Source of the DNA: Desulfobulbaceae bacterium UBA2273
Lineage (GTDB): Bacteria; Desulfobacterota; Desulfobulbia; Desulfobulbales; Desulfurivibrionaceae
Direction: 5' to 3'
DNA length: 28,808 nucleotides
NCBI GenBank assembly: GCA_002347095.1
Contig: DDWZ01000005.1
Coordinates: 489 to 29,296, forward strand
Below are positions 16,357 through 24,795 of the stretch, one piece after another. The translations under genes were made by a program, and so were the position numbers. Each line of letters opens with the position of its first letter. Within the stretch, counting starts at the first letter, position 1. Under the pieces are notes generated by a model. It was not told the origin of the DNA. It was given only the letters and a program-made list of their open reading frames with translations, and searched no databases.

Positions 16357-16370
16357 TTGACCTAGGTCAA
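16357..16370 (+). promoter_or_regulatory. Perfect FNR/DNR-type palindrome upstream of the CBS-HPP operon
   Basis: TTGACCTAGGTCAA is a perfect 14-base palindrome of the CRP/FNR superfamily. A weak -10, CAATAC (16390-16395), would place it near -40, the class II activation position. The regulator could be FNR, DNR/NnrR-like or another member and is not encoded in the window. The related site at 1343-1356 precedes the nitrite reductase. Confidence 0.7.
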
Positions 16371-16454
16371 TGATGGGAGCCGTTTTTTGCAATACGGTTC
16401 ATCCTGCAACCGGCCCATGCGTCTCTTTCAATTCAGCACAAGGGGGAACCGCTG

Positions 16455-17069
16455 ATGTCGCAACGAACCAGTCCCGCGCCCAACCCGGCAGAACTTCTCT
16501 CCGACGAAGATGTCTACGAGGCGATGAAAAAAATCCCCGGCTATCTCGACATCTCGGCCGGGGATTTCAAGGAACTCTATCTCCTCGCCTATGAGCATGC
16601 GGAAACGCGGTTATACAACAGTTTGCGTGTCACCGAGATCATGACCCGAGAGGTCATAACGGTTCTCCCCGCCACTCCCCTGGCCGAGGCGGCGGCGCGC
16701 ATGGCCAAACACCACATCACCGGTCTTCCCGTGGTGCAGGAAGATGGCACCGTGGTCGGCATCCTTTCGGAGCGGGATTTTTTCCGCAACATGGGTGACG
16801 GCAGCCAGACCTCCTGCATGGCCCTGATCGCCAACAGCCTTGCCTCGGGAGGTTGCCCCGCGCTCTGCATCCGCGGCACAACCGCAGGGGAAATCATGAC
16901 CACCCCCGTGGTCACGGTTTTAGAAACCGCCCTGTTGCACGAAGCCGGCACCCTGATGCGGGAAAAAGGCATCAACCGGATACCGGTGACGGACACCAAG
17001 AACCGGCTGCTGGGCATTCTCACCCGCAGCGATCTCATGCACGCTTTTCCGGACAAGGGGATTTCATGA
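16455..17069 (+). CDS. Tandem CBS-domain protein
   Basis: The 204-residue protein has a helical N-terminal stretch (about 15-55). Two CBS domains follow: about 60-115, with VTEIMTREVITVLPATPLAEAA and ITGLPVVQEDGTVVGILSERDF; and about 143-200, with AGEIMTTPVVTVLETALLHEAGTLM and INRIPVTDTKNRLLGILTRSDL. CBS pairs bind adenine nucleotides and regulate partner enzymes or transporters. Its stop overlaps the next gene's start (ATGA), so it probably regulates the HPP membrane protein. AAGGGGG precedes the ATG. HPP proteins are sometimes fused to CBS domains; here they are separate. Confidence 0.9.
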   Translation: MSQRTSPAPNPAELLSDEDVYEAMKKIPGYLDISAGDFKELYLLAYEHAETRLYNSLRVTEIMTREVITVLPATPLAEAAARMAKHHITGLPVVQEDGTVVGILSERDFFRNMGDGSQTSCMALIANSLASGGCPALCIRGTTAGEIMTTPVVTVLETALLHEAGTLMREKGINRIPVTDTKNRLLGILTRSDLMHAFPDKGIS

Positions 17070-17602
17070 ACTATTTCGACAAGATGCGCGGCACAACGAC
17101 AAGCCCGCCCCGGGTCAGCCTGTCCGAGATTTTCTGGTCCTGGATCGGCGCTTTTCTCGGCATTGGTGCGGTGGCGTTCATCAACTACAATCTCTTGCCC
17201 CAATCGGACCTGCTCATGCTGATCGGCTCCTTCGGCGCTTCGGCGGTGTTGATCTACGGCGCCATAAAAAGCCCCCTGGCCCAGCCGCGCAATCTCCTCG
17301 GCGGCCATATACTTTCGGCGCTGATCGGGGTGGCCAGCTACAAAATGCTGGCTCCGCACATGTGGCTGGCAGCGGCGGTGGCCGTGGCCACGGCTATCGC
17401 CGTGATGCACCTCACCAAAACCCTGCACCCGCCGGGCGGCGCCACCGCCCTCATCGCCGTGATCGGCAGCGAAAAGATCTACGCCATGGGCTATCTCTAT
17501 GCAATTGTTCCCGCCGGGGCCGGGGCCTGCATCATGCTGGTGATCGCGCTTCTCGTGAACAACATTCCGAAAACAAGGCGATACCCCGAATTCTGGTGGT
17601 GA
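17066..17602 (+). CDS. HPP-family integral membrane protein, possible nitrite transporter
   Basis: The 178-residue protein has four or five membrane helices and the family signature LHPPGGATAL (HPP motif). Other conserved parts are GSFGASAVLIYGAIKSPLAQPRN and LLGGHILSALIGV. Some HPP proteins of cyanobacteria and chloroplasts are nitrite transporters; that function is inferred here. Support comes from an FNR-type operator shared in pattern with the nitrite reductase at the left end of the window. The start overlaps the CBS gene's stop by four bases, with AAGGGG upstream. A convergent M48 peptidase gene follows after a structured repeat. Confidence 0.88.
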   Translation: MNYFDKMRGTTTSPPRVSLSEIFWSWIGAFLGIGAVAFINYNLLPQSDLLMLIGSFGASAVLIYGAIKSPLAQPRNLLGGHILSALIGVASYKMLAPHMWLAAAVAVATAIAVMHLTKTLHPPGGATALIAVIGSEKIYAMGYLYAIVPAGAGACIMLVIALLVNNIPKTRRYPEFWW

Positions 17603-17657
17603 GGCAAAAACGTAACTATCCAACGCAGGGTGAAAACTGAGCAACCCACAGATCGGG

Positions 17658-17787
17658 AAACTGGCCGGCAGTGCCGCAGATACGTGTGTCAATTGTCGGC
17701 AGCAGTGCCGACCAAGAGGCCGGCGAAGTGTGCTAGTGCACACGAGCCAGCCGATGACAAAGCAGATGCGGTGCTGCCGGCCAGTTT
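17658..17787 (+). repeat. Nested-palindrome repeat, copy C (130 bases)
   Basis: The ends AAACTGGCCGGCAG and CTGCCGGCCAGTTT are perfect inverted repeats. The core GATGACAAAGCAGATGCGG and the inner GTGTGC-TAGT-GCACAC hairpin match copy A. The left arm carries an extra stretch with GTCGGCAGCAGTGCCGAC, itself a hairpin. It ends two bases before the M48 peptidase stop codon. Confidence 0.87.
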
Positions 17788-17789
17788 AC

Positions 17790-19796
17790 CTAGCTCGCCA
17801 CGGTCAGCCAGGGCGGCACCGGGCAGTTGAGCGCCTCGGCCATGGCGCGGAACAGCTCGGCCTCGCGGATGGTGATCTTTTCGTCGTAGGTCATGCAATC
17901 CAGGGCCGCGGCAAGAACCTGTTGCCTAGTCTCGATCCCGCCCTTGGCAAGAATTTTCAGGGCATTGTCAAACCCCGCGAACGAACATTCCGAAGCGGGC
18001 CGGTAGGCAAACAGCTTCATCTCCTTGCCAAAAACCCGGACCGCCTGCATCAGCGACTTTCTGGCCAGCTCCTCATCCCCATGCCCCAGCCGGGACACAA
18101 GCGAGAGCATGCAGGAAATTTCGTCGCGCATCTGGGCAAGAGACCGGGCCGGGAGCACGGAGTCTGGCTGCGGGTGGAAGTGCGGCTCCAGATGCCGAAG
18201 CAGCACATGGTGCAATGCGTATTCGAACAGGCCGATCCGGCCGTCGGCCTGCATGAGCCGGTCAACGGTTCGCTTGAACGCCCCATACTGGTCTGGGGAA
18301 AGGCTTTTCAAGGCCGGTATGGCCAGATCCACCAAGGGCAGCCGGATCTCCGCAAGAAGCCCATCCAGGGCGGGCAGGAGGTGCATAAGCTCCTGACGCA
18401 CCTCCGGGTCCGCCTCTTTTTCCAGAACCGAAAGTTGTTTTGCCCGGAGATCCTTACCAGGGTCAAGGAGAAGGCCGTACACCACCGCCCTGGCCCCGAA
18501 ACCGTTCCTGGCCGCAGCCCGGACCGGAGAGGGGATGCTGTCGATCATCTCCCTGGCCAGACGCAGATGCTCCCCGTGCGGAGCGGCGATCGCCTCTTTC
18601 AGGGGACGGCCCGCGGCCAGGGAATGGACGAAGACATGCCGTCCATCCCCGGAGGCTGGAACTTCGCCCGACACACCGCCAGGCTGTCCGGCGGGCGCTG
18701 CATGCATCAAGGCCTCTTCCTCGGTGATCGGGGCCGGGGCGACCCGCGCCGGAAAATCCCCCCGGAATTCCGGATCAAGCCGCTTAATTCTGGCCAATAG
18801 GGGCGGGTGGGTGGAAAAAATATTGAACCAGCTTTCGCTGAGACCATTGCCGAAAAACATGTGGCTGATCTCCGAGGCATGCGCGTCGCGGATTTTCGAC
18901 CCGGCGGACAAGCCGCCGATTTTTTTGAGCGCTCCGGCAAGCCCCAGGGGATTTCTGGTAAACTGCACCGCCGCCGCATCCGCCAAAAATTCCCGCTGCC
19001 GGGCCACCGCGCTTTTGATGAGCTTGGCAATAAACACCCCGGTGTAGCCCAGGATAACCAGGACAACCCCGATCACTATCGCATAAAAACCGCCGGTGCC
19101 CTCACCTTTGCCTTTGCTGCGCTCCCCCACGCGATCCGTGGAAAATGCGCTTTTGAGCAGAATCTCGCCCAACAGCCCGATGACCAAAATGCCGTGCAGG
19201 AACCCCTGGAGCCGGAGATTGATCACCATATCGCCGTAGAGGATGTGGCTGAACTCATGGGCGATCACCCCCTGCAATTCTTCCCGGGTGAGATACTGCA
19301 CCGCCCCCCTGGTGACGCCGATCACCGTATCCTCCTGGGAAAACCCGGCGGCAAAGGCGTTGATCCCGGATTCCCGGTCGAGCAGATAGACCGCAGGCAC
19401 CGTAATCCCCGAGGCAATGGCCATCTCCTCGATGATGTTCAGCAAGCGGCGTTCGTGAAAATCGTTGGTATCGGGGTAGACGACCCGCCCGCCCAGGAGC
19501 TGGGCGATGAGGCTGCCGCCGCCGCTGCGCAAACGCAGGTACTTGTAGACGGTGCCGACAAGGATCAGGGCCAGAACCACCAGGGCTATTTTGCCCATGA
19601 CGGCAAGATTCCACTGGCGGGGCGAGAGATTGAAGGGGGTCACCGAGACATAGAGGCGGGCCGGGTTGAAGGTGGTGAGCAGATAAAAAAAGACCGTAAC
19701 CAGCCCCACGACCAGGGACACGGCCACGGCAAAATACACAACCAGCCAGAAGGTATTCCGCCGGGCGAGGTGCTGCTGTTCAAAAAAATCCCGCAT
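17790..19796 (-). CDS. M48-family membrane metallopeptidase (HtpX-like) with a long C-terminal domain
   Basis: The 668-residue protein has N-terminal membrane helices (about 15-42 and 65-82). The zinc motif HEFSH is at 180-184, with the third ligand in REFLADAAAV (Glu269), and two more helices lie at about 200-215 and 238-260. The peptidase part ends with FSTHPPLLARIKRLDP (about 330). The remaining 330 residues form a soluble helical domain with no motif I recognise. Members of the family handle misfolded membrane proteins. It follows lemA by 18 bases on the same strand, a common LemA-M48 pairing. GGTGAG precedes the ATG. Confidence 0.9.
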   Translation of the reverse strand: MRDFFEQQHLARRNTFWLVVYFAVAVSLVVGLVTVFFYLLTTFNPARLYVSVTPFNLSPRQWNLAVMGKIALVVLALILVGTVYKYLRLRSGGGSLIAQLLGGRVVYPDTNDFHERRLLNIIEEMAIASGITVPAVYLLDRESGINAFAAGFSQEDTVIGVTRGAVQYLTREELQGVIAHEFSHILYGDMVINLRLQGFLHGILVIGLLGEILLKSAFSTDRVGERSKGKGEGTGGFYAIVIGVVLVILGYTGVFIAKLIKSAVARQREFLADAAAVQFTRNPLGLAGALKKIGGLSAGSKIRDAHASEISHMFFGNGLSESWFNIFSTHPPLLARIKRLDPEFRGDFPARVAPAPITEEEALMHAAPAGQPGGVSGEVPASGDGRHVFVHSLAAGRPLKEAIAAPHGEHLRLAREMIDSIPSPVRAAARNGFGARAVVYGLLLDPGKDLRAKQLSVLEKEADPEVRQELMHLLPALDGLLAEIRLPLVDLAIPALKSLSPDQYGAFKRTVDRLMQADGRIGLFEYALHHVLLRHLEPHFHPQPDSVLPARSLAQMRDEISCMLSLVSRLGHGDEELARKSLMQAVRVFGKEMKLFAYRPASECSFAGFDNALKILAKGGIETRQQVLAAALDCMTYDEKITIREAELFRAMAEALNCPVPPWLTVAS

Positions 19797-19814
19797 CGTT
19801 GCTCACCGGGATGT

Positions 19815-20414
19815 TCAAAAAGCGACCTTGGGCGCCTCGCGCTCCTTTGTATCCTCAAGCTCCAGGAACTGCGCGGGCTCAAAACCGAAGATCCCGGCAA
19901 AGAGCACGGCGGGGAAGAGCTCGCGCCCGGTGTTGTAGGTCATGACCGCGTCGTTGAAGGCCTGGCGGGCAAAGGCGATCCGGTTTTCCGTGGAGCTCAG
20001 CTCCTCGCTCAATTGCATCATGTTCTGGTTGGCCTTGAGATCGGGATAGTTTTCCACCAGGGCGAAAAGCCGGCCCAGGGTGGCGGAGAGCGCACCCTCC
20101 GCCGCGATCATCCCCTGGATGGCCGCAGCGTTGCCCGGATCGACGGCTGCCTGCTTCTCCGCGCCAGAGGCCTGATTGCGGGCGGCAATGACCGCCTCCA
20201 GGGTTTCCCGTTCGTGGGTGATGTACTCCTTGGCCACGGCCACCAGATTGGGGATGAGATCGTAGCGCCGCTTCAACTGCACATCGATCTGGGCAAAGCT
20301 GTTTTTGAAGCGGTTGCGCAGCCCCACCAACCGGTTGTAGATACCGACCACCCAGACAATCATCACCACCAGCACCGCTAAAAAGACAATTCCCCCCAGG
20401 CTCAGACCAGCCAT
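19815..20414 (-). CDS. lemA: LemA family protein
   Basis: The 199-residue protein has one N-terminal membrane helix (about 6-25). A cytoplasmic or periplasmic coiled four-helix domain follows with the LemA signatures YNRLVGLRNRFKNSFAQIDVQLKRR, DLIPNLV and ENYPDLKANQNMMQLSEELSSTENRIAFARQAFNDAV. Function is poorly understood; LemA genes are often next to HtpX-like peptidases, as here. AAGGAGG lies six bases before the ATG. The name lemA is used for the family and does not mean the old GacS synonym. Confidence 0.93.
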   Translation of the reverse strand: MAGLSLGGIVFLAVLVVMIVWVVGIYNRLVGLRNRFKNSFAQIDVQLKRRYDLIPNLVAVAKEYITHERETLEAVIAARNQASGAEKQAAVDPGNAAAIQGMIAAEGALSATLGRLFALVENYPDLKANQNMMQLSEELSSTENRIAFARQAFNDAVMTYNTGRELFPAVLFAGIFGFEPAQFLELEDTKEREAPKVAF

Positions 20415-20478
20415 CGCGTCCTCCTTTCTTCTTGCGTGATACCAACCGTCACATCAGCACTGTTATGGGCACACTGTC

Positions 20479-21780
20479 CTAAAACCAGAGATTGCAAACC
20501 GTCACCGCGGCAATGAGCCCCACGGTTTCGCCGCAGAGCGCGGCGGGCAGGGCGTGGCGGGTGCGCCGGATGCCGATGGCTCCGAAGTACACGGCGAGCA
20601 CATAGAGGGTGGTTTCGCTGGAGCCCTGGATCACCGAAACCATGGCGGCAACGATGCTGTCCGGCGACTGTTGGACGATCTCGCTCATGAAGGCGAAGGA
20701 GCCGCTGCCGGAAAGAGGGCGCAGCAGCCCCATGGCCAAGGCCTCGGCCGGCATGCCCACCGCGGAGGTCACGGGCGAGAGGACACCAACCAGGATATCC
20801 ATGGCCCCGCTGGCCCGAAACATGCCGATGGCGACAAAGATCGCCACCATGAAGGGGATGATCCGCATGGCGGTGGTAAACCCTTCCTTGGCCCCATCGG
20901 TGAGGGTTTCATAGATCCGCACCCCCCGCAGATAGCCGAAGATGAGCAGCCCGGAGATCAGGGCCGGAATCAGCCAGCTCGACAGGCTGTTGAGGCCGGC
21001 GGCGGAAAAGGCCAGCGGCGCCGCGGCGTTGCTCAATTGATACACCGCTCCTCCGGCAAAGGCGGCAACCAGCAGCCAGACGAACCATTTCCCTGCCGCG
21101 CCGGGCGGATACAGCTCCGGCTCACCGCAGGCCTCTGCCTCGATCGCTGCCGTCTCCTGGGTGGCCTGCACAGGGAACTCCACCGCGCCATTGTTGCGGG
21201 CCAGCATCTTGGCCGCCACAATGGCCGCGATGGTGGAACAGGTGGTGGCGATAAGCGAAGGGATGAAGATGGCGGCCGGGCTCGCTGCGCCCGCGGCGGC
21301 CCGGATGGTGATCACCCCCAGAGGCAGCAAGGTGACGCTGGAGGTGTTGATCGCCAGGAACAAACACATGGCGTTGGTGGCGGTGCCTTTTTCCGGGGCG
21401 AGCTTCTCCAGTTCCTGCATGGCCTTGATCCCCATGGGGGTGGCTGCGTTGCCCAAGCCCAGGGCGTTGGCCGCCATGTTCATGATCATGGCGCTCATGG
21501 CCGGATGATCGTGGGGCACGTCGGGAAACAACCGGACCATCAGGGGCCGCACCCGGTGGGCCACGATGCGCATCAGCCCCCCGGCCTCAGCCACCTTCAT
21601 GATCCCCAGCCAGAGGGCCATGGGTCCGATCAGGCCGATGGCCAGGGTAACCGCATCCTTGGCCGATTCGAACGAGGCGCTGGTGAGGGCGTCCATCCGG
21701 TTGGTATAGGCGGCGGTCACCGTGGCCAGCACAACCATGGACAACCAGATAATGTTGATAACCGAAGCTTTTTGTTGCAT
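20479..21780 (-). CDS. SpmA/SpmB-like fusion (two Gate/nucleoside-recognition domains)
   Basis: The 433-residue membrane protein contains two Gate-type domains. The first (about 5-190) has MNMAANALGLGNAATPMGIKAM and resembles SpmA. The second (about 285-425) has MRIIPFMVAIFVAIGMFRASGA, LLRPLSGSGSFAF and VIQGSSETTLYVLAVYFG and resembles SpmB. In Bacillus these are two spore-maturation proteins; the fused form occurs in non-sporulating bacteria and its substrate is unknown. The linker (about 200-240) is variable. I chose the ATG at 21780 (MQQKASVINI), preceded by GGGGAAGG; an upstream ATG at 21888 adds a residue run without a membrane logic. The gene is monocistronic here. Confidence 0.88.
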   Translation of the reverse strand: MQQKASVINIIWLSMVVLATVTAAYTNRMDALTSASFESAKDAVTLAIGLIGPMALWLGIMKVAEAGGLMRIVAHRVRPLMVRLFPDVPHDHPAMSAMIMNMAANALGLGNAATPMGIKAMQELEKLAPEKGTATNAMCLFLAINTSSVTLLPLGVITIRAAAGAASPAAIFIPSLIATTCSTIAAIVAAKMLARNNGAVEFPVQATQETAAIEAEACGEPELYPPGAAGKWFVWLLVAAFAGGAVYQLSNAAAPLAFSAAGLNSLSSWLIPALISGLLIFGYLRGVRIYETLTDGAKEGFTTAMRIIPFMVAIFVAIGMFRASGAMDILVGVLSPVTSAVGMPAEALAMGLLRPLSGSGSFAFMSEIVQQSPDSIVAAMVSVIQGSSETTLYVLAVYFGAIGIRRTRHALPAALCGETVGLIAAVTVCNLWF

Positions 21781-21880
21781 GCCTTCCCCTGTCTGCCCTG
21801 GGTGAAAAAAAGAGCACCCCAAGGTAATCAAAACCCGGGCCAAAAAGCCAGGCTTTATTTTTCCATTTTCACCCAGCTTC

Positions 21881-21889
21881 TGATACAAT
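21881..21889 (+). promoter_or_regulatory. Possible extended -10 promoter for the receptor operon
   Basis: TGATACAAT is a TGn-extended -10 element; a poor -35 (TTTCCA, 21860-21865) lies 18 bases upstream. It would give a leader of about 140 bases containing a hairpin CCCG-TTGCC/GGCAA-CGGG (21943-21963). I could not match the leader to a known riboswitch. Confidence 0.35.
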
Positions 21890-22033
21890 TATGAGCATAC
21901 GGTTGTCGATGCGCCATCTTTCCATGGACGCCGGTCGCCGCTCCCGCTTGCCGGGGCAACGGGAAAAGAGTTGAAATGCTTTCCTTTCTCAAAACATGGT
22001 CGCACCTTCACTCACAACCCATGAGGCGCAACG

Positions 22034-24103
22034 ATGGCAGGCATCCGCTCATCCCACGGAAAAAAACGGCCCCTTTCCCGCAAGGCAACCACCCTTGCGG
22101 CAATCTCCATGTTCATGGCCGCCAGCCAGCCGTGCTCGGCGGCCCGCGCCAATATCACCGCGCTTTCCCTTGAAGAGCTGCTTGCCGTGGAAATCACCTC
22201 GGTTTCCAAAAAAACCGAAAAGGCCAGCGAGGCTGCGGCCGCTGTTTTTGTGGTCAGCCAGGAAGACATCAAGCGCTCCGGCGCCACCAGCATCCCGGAA
22301 GTCCTGCGCATGGTGCCCGGCCTGCAGGTGGCGCGGATAGACGCCAACAAATGGGCCATCACCAGCCGGGGTTTCAACGCCTTTTCCGCCAACAAACTGT
22401 TGGTGCTCATGGATGGCCGCACCGTGTACAATCCGCTTTTTTCCGGAGTCCTCTGGAATGCCCAGGACACCGTTCTTGAAGATATAGAACGGATCGAGGT
22501 GATCCGGGGGCCGGGGGCCAGCCTGTGGGGGGCCAACGCGGTCAACGGCGTCATCAACATCATCAGCAAACACTCGGCGGATACCCAGGGCACCCTGCTC
22601 ACCGCGGGAGCCGGCAGCGAGGAAAAAGGGTTCGGCACCGCCCGGCATGGCGCCAAAATCAACGACCACACCACCTATCGGGTGTACGGGAAAAATTTCT
22701 ACCGCGACGATCTGGCCTTTGCCGACGGCACCAAGGCCGATGACGACTGGTACCAGTGGCGCGGCGGCTTCCGGGTGGACAGCGGAGCCCCCGAGTCCCC
22801 GTACTCGTTCACCATCCAGGGGGACGCCTACAACGGCAATGCGGACGCCACAACGAACATTCCCGCCACAAGCCCGCCCTACACAACCGACATCAGCAAC
22901 CCCAGCAACATCCGGGGCGGAGATCTCCTGACCCGGCTGACCAAAAAAGGGAAAGACAACTCGGAAATGACCCTCCAGGCCTATTATGATCTGGCCAGGA
23001 GCAACGACCGGCTGTTGGGCGACGAGCGGAGCACGGCTGATCTCGAATTCCAGCACCGCTTTCAGGCCACCACGAAACAGGAGCTTACCTGGGGATTGGG
23101 CTACCGTTATACCCGCGATTCCTTGGAAAACAGCCAAACCTTCTCCTTTGCTCCGGCCAGTCGAACCGATATGCTGCTCAGCGCCTTTGTCCAGGATGAA
23201 ATCACCCTGGTCGACGACCTGCTTCGCCTCACCCTGGGCTCCAAGTTCGAGCACAACGACTTCACCGGCTATGAGGTCCAGCCCAACGGCCGGTTGCTCT
23301 ATACCCCGCACAAGCATCATACCTTCTGGGGTGCGGTGAGCCAGGCGGTGCGGACCCCCTCCCAGGCCGAACACGATATCCGCATCAGCAGCGCCATTGC
23401 TCCCAGCGCGTCAATCCCCTTCCTTCCTCCTGGTCCGGGATTGACGGAGATTGTCATTAACGGCAATGAAGATTTCAAATCCGAAAAACTTATTGCCTAC
23501 GAAGTCGGCTACCGGACCCAGATCCATGACGCGCTGGCCTTCGACCTGACCGCCTTTCTCAACGACTACAGCCGATTGCGGACAACCCCTGCCTCGGCAA
23601 ACTTTATTACCGCAAACAACAGCGGCGATCCGGCCTTGTTCTATCAACTCAATTATGAGGCCGGAAACACCATGGAGGGCAACACCTACGGCTTCGAGCT
23701 GGTGGCCGACGCCAAGCCCCTGGACTGGTGGCGGCTGCAATTGGCCTACACCTACCTGCGTCTGGACCTGCAGGAGACAGGCCAGGGTCTTTTTGCCAGC
23801 GAGGATGCAGAAGGGGAAAGCCCCCGCAATCAGGTCTCGCTGCGGTCCATGATGAACCTCCGCTCCGACATCACCCTGGACACCTGGCTGCGCTATGTGG
23901 ACACCCTGCCGACCTATGGCATCGACAGCTATGTCGCGCTCGACGCCCGGGTCGCCTGGCAGGTCAACCCCACGGTCGAACTTTCCCTGGTGGGCCAGAA
24001 TCTGCTGGATAACGCCCAGCCCGAATTCGGTTATTTGTTCATCAACACCATTCCCTCGGAAATTGAGCGCAGCGTCTATGCGCAAGTACGCATGACCTTC
24101 TAG
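22034..24103 (+). CDS. TonB-dependent outer-membrane receptor
   Basis: The 689-residue protein has a signal peptide (basic KKRPLSRK, hydrophobic core, cleavage near AARA at about 36-40). A plug domain follows (about 55-180: VFVVSQEDIKRSGATSIPEVL, VPGLQV, RGFNAFSANKLLVLMDGRTVY, IEVIRGPGASLWGANAVNG) and a beta-barrel to the end. The last strand finishes in YAQVRMTF with the terminal Phe expected of outer-membrane barrels. There is no N-terminal signalling domain. The substrate is unknown. It is followed after 11 bases by a YfiR protein and then a sensor kinase, forming one operon. GAGG lies seven bases before the ATG. Confidence 0.92.
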   Translation: MAGIRSSHGKKRPLSRKATTLAAISMFMAASQPCSAARANITALSLEELLAVEITSVSKKTEKASEAAAAVFVVSQEDIKRSGATSIPEVLRMVPGLQVARIDANKWAITSRGFNAFSANKLLVLMDGRTVYNPLFSGVLWNAQDTVLEDIERIEVIRGPGASLWGANAVNGVINIISKHSADTQGTLLTAGAGSEEKGFGTARHGAKINDHTTYRVYGKNFYRDDLAFADGTKADDDWYQWRGGFRVDSGAPESPYSFTIQGDAYNGNADATTNIPATSPPYTTDISNPSNIRGGDLLTRLTKKGKDNSEMTLQAYYDLARSNDRLLGDERSTADLEFQHRFQATTKQELTWGLGYRYTRDSLENSQTFSFAPASRTDMLLSAFVQDEITLVDDLLRLTLGSKFEHNDFTGYEVQPNGRLLYTPHKHHTFWGAVSQAVRTPSQAEHDIRISSAIAPSASIPFLPPGPGLTEIVINGNEDFKSEKLIAYEVGYRTQIHDALAFDLTAFLNDYSRLRTTPASANFITANNSGDPALFYQLNYEAGNTMEGNTYGFELVADAKPLDWWRLQLAYTYLRLDLQETGQGLFASEDAEGESPRNQVSLRSMMNLRSDITLDTWLRYVDTLPTYGIDSYVALDARVAWQVNPTVELSLVGQNLLDNAQPEFGYLFINTIPSEIERSVYAQVRMTF

Positions 24104-24114
24104 GTTAGGAATCC

Positions 24115-24795
24115 ATGGCGCCAAACCCTTCAGAGAGCAAGACGATCCCGGACGGCAAGCGGATCTTCGCGATGTTCGCGCTCCTGTTTCTCCTGTGCCT
24201 GCCGTGTGGCGCGGCACACGGGGCGGGCTATGAAGAGTATGAGCTCAAGGCCGGCTTTCTGTACAATTTTTTCAACTTCATCAAATGGCCGGACCGTTCT
24301 TTTGATTCCCCGAAAAGCCCCTATGTTTTGGTGATTGTCGGCAACGGAGAAAAAAACCGCATCATTGAACATGCCCTGCACAACAGCACCGTCGGCGCGC
24401 GGCCCCTGAAAATCATCACGACCAGCTCTGTCGAGGACCTTGACAAGGCGCACATGGTTTTTTTCCTGGAATCCTATAAAAATCCCGACCTGCCCAAGGT
24501 GCTGGCCCAGCTCAAGGGAAAACCGGTGATAACCGTGGGCGAGGAGAAAAATTTCATCACCCTGGGCGGCGACATCAACTTTGTCCAGAAGGGCGCCAAA
24601 ATCAAGTTCCAGATCAATCCGGCCTCAACGGAAAAAGCCGAGCTTAAAATCAGTTCACGGCTGCTCATGCTGGCCGTTGGCCCGGAGCAGTCGGCAATAG
24701 ATTACGACAGACCCCTCCGCGCCACCTCCCCCGGCACCATCACCTCACACCTGCGCTTGAATCAGGAAACAGCAAGGAACCATGGAATACTTTAA
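24115..24795 (+). CDS. YfiR-family periplasmic protein (DUF4154)
   Basis: The 226-residue protein has a signal peptide ending near AHGAG (about 37). The conserved YfiR stretch [19 protein letters not shown] follows, then [19 protein letters not shown] and a C-terminal SSRLLMLA. In Pseudomonas, YfiR binds and represses the CHASE8-type periplasmic sensor of the diguanylate cyclase YfiN. Here the next gene encodes a CHASE8-type histidine kinase, and the two genes overlap by 14 bases, so YfiR probably controls that kinase. AGGA precedes the ATG. The two Cys of classical YfiR redox control are not obvious in the mature part. Confidence 0.92.
   Translation: MAPNPSESKTIPDGKRIFAMFALLFLLCLPCGAAHGAGYEEYELKAGFLYNFFNFIKWPDRSFDSPKSPYVLVIVGNGEKNRIIEHALHNSTVGARPLKIITTSSVEDLDKAHMVFFLESYKNPDLPKVLAQLKGKPVITVGEEKNFITLGGDINFVQKGAKIKFQINPASTEKAELKISSRLLMLAVGPEQSAIDYDRPLRATSPGTITSHLRLNQETARNHGIL

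Noticed and set aside
21890..22033. Riboswitch (cobalamin or cyclic-di-GMP) in the TonB receptor leader
   Set aside because: A hairpin is present, but I could not find the conserved core sequences of either class.
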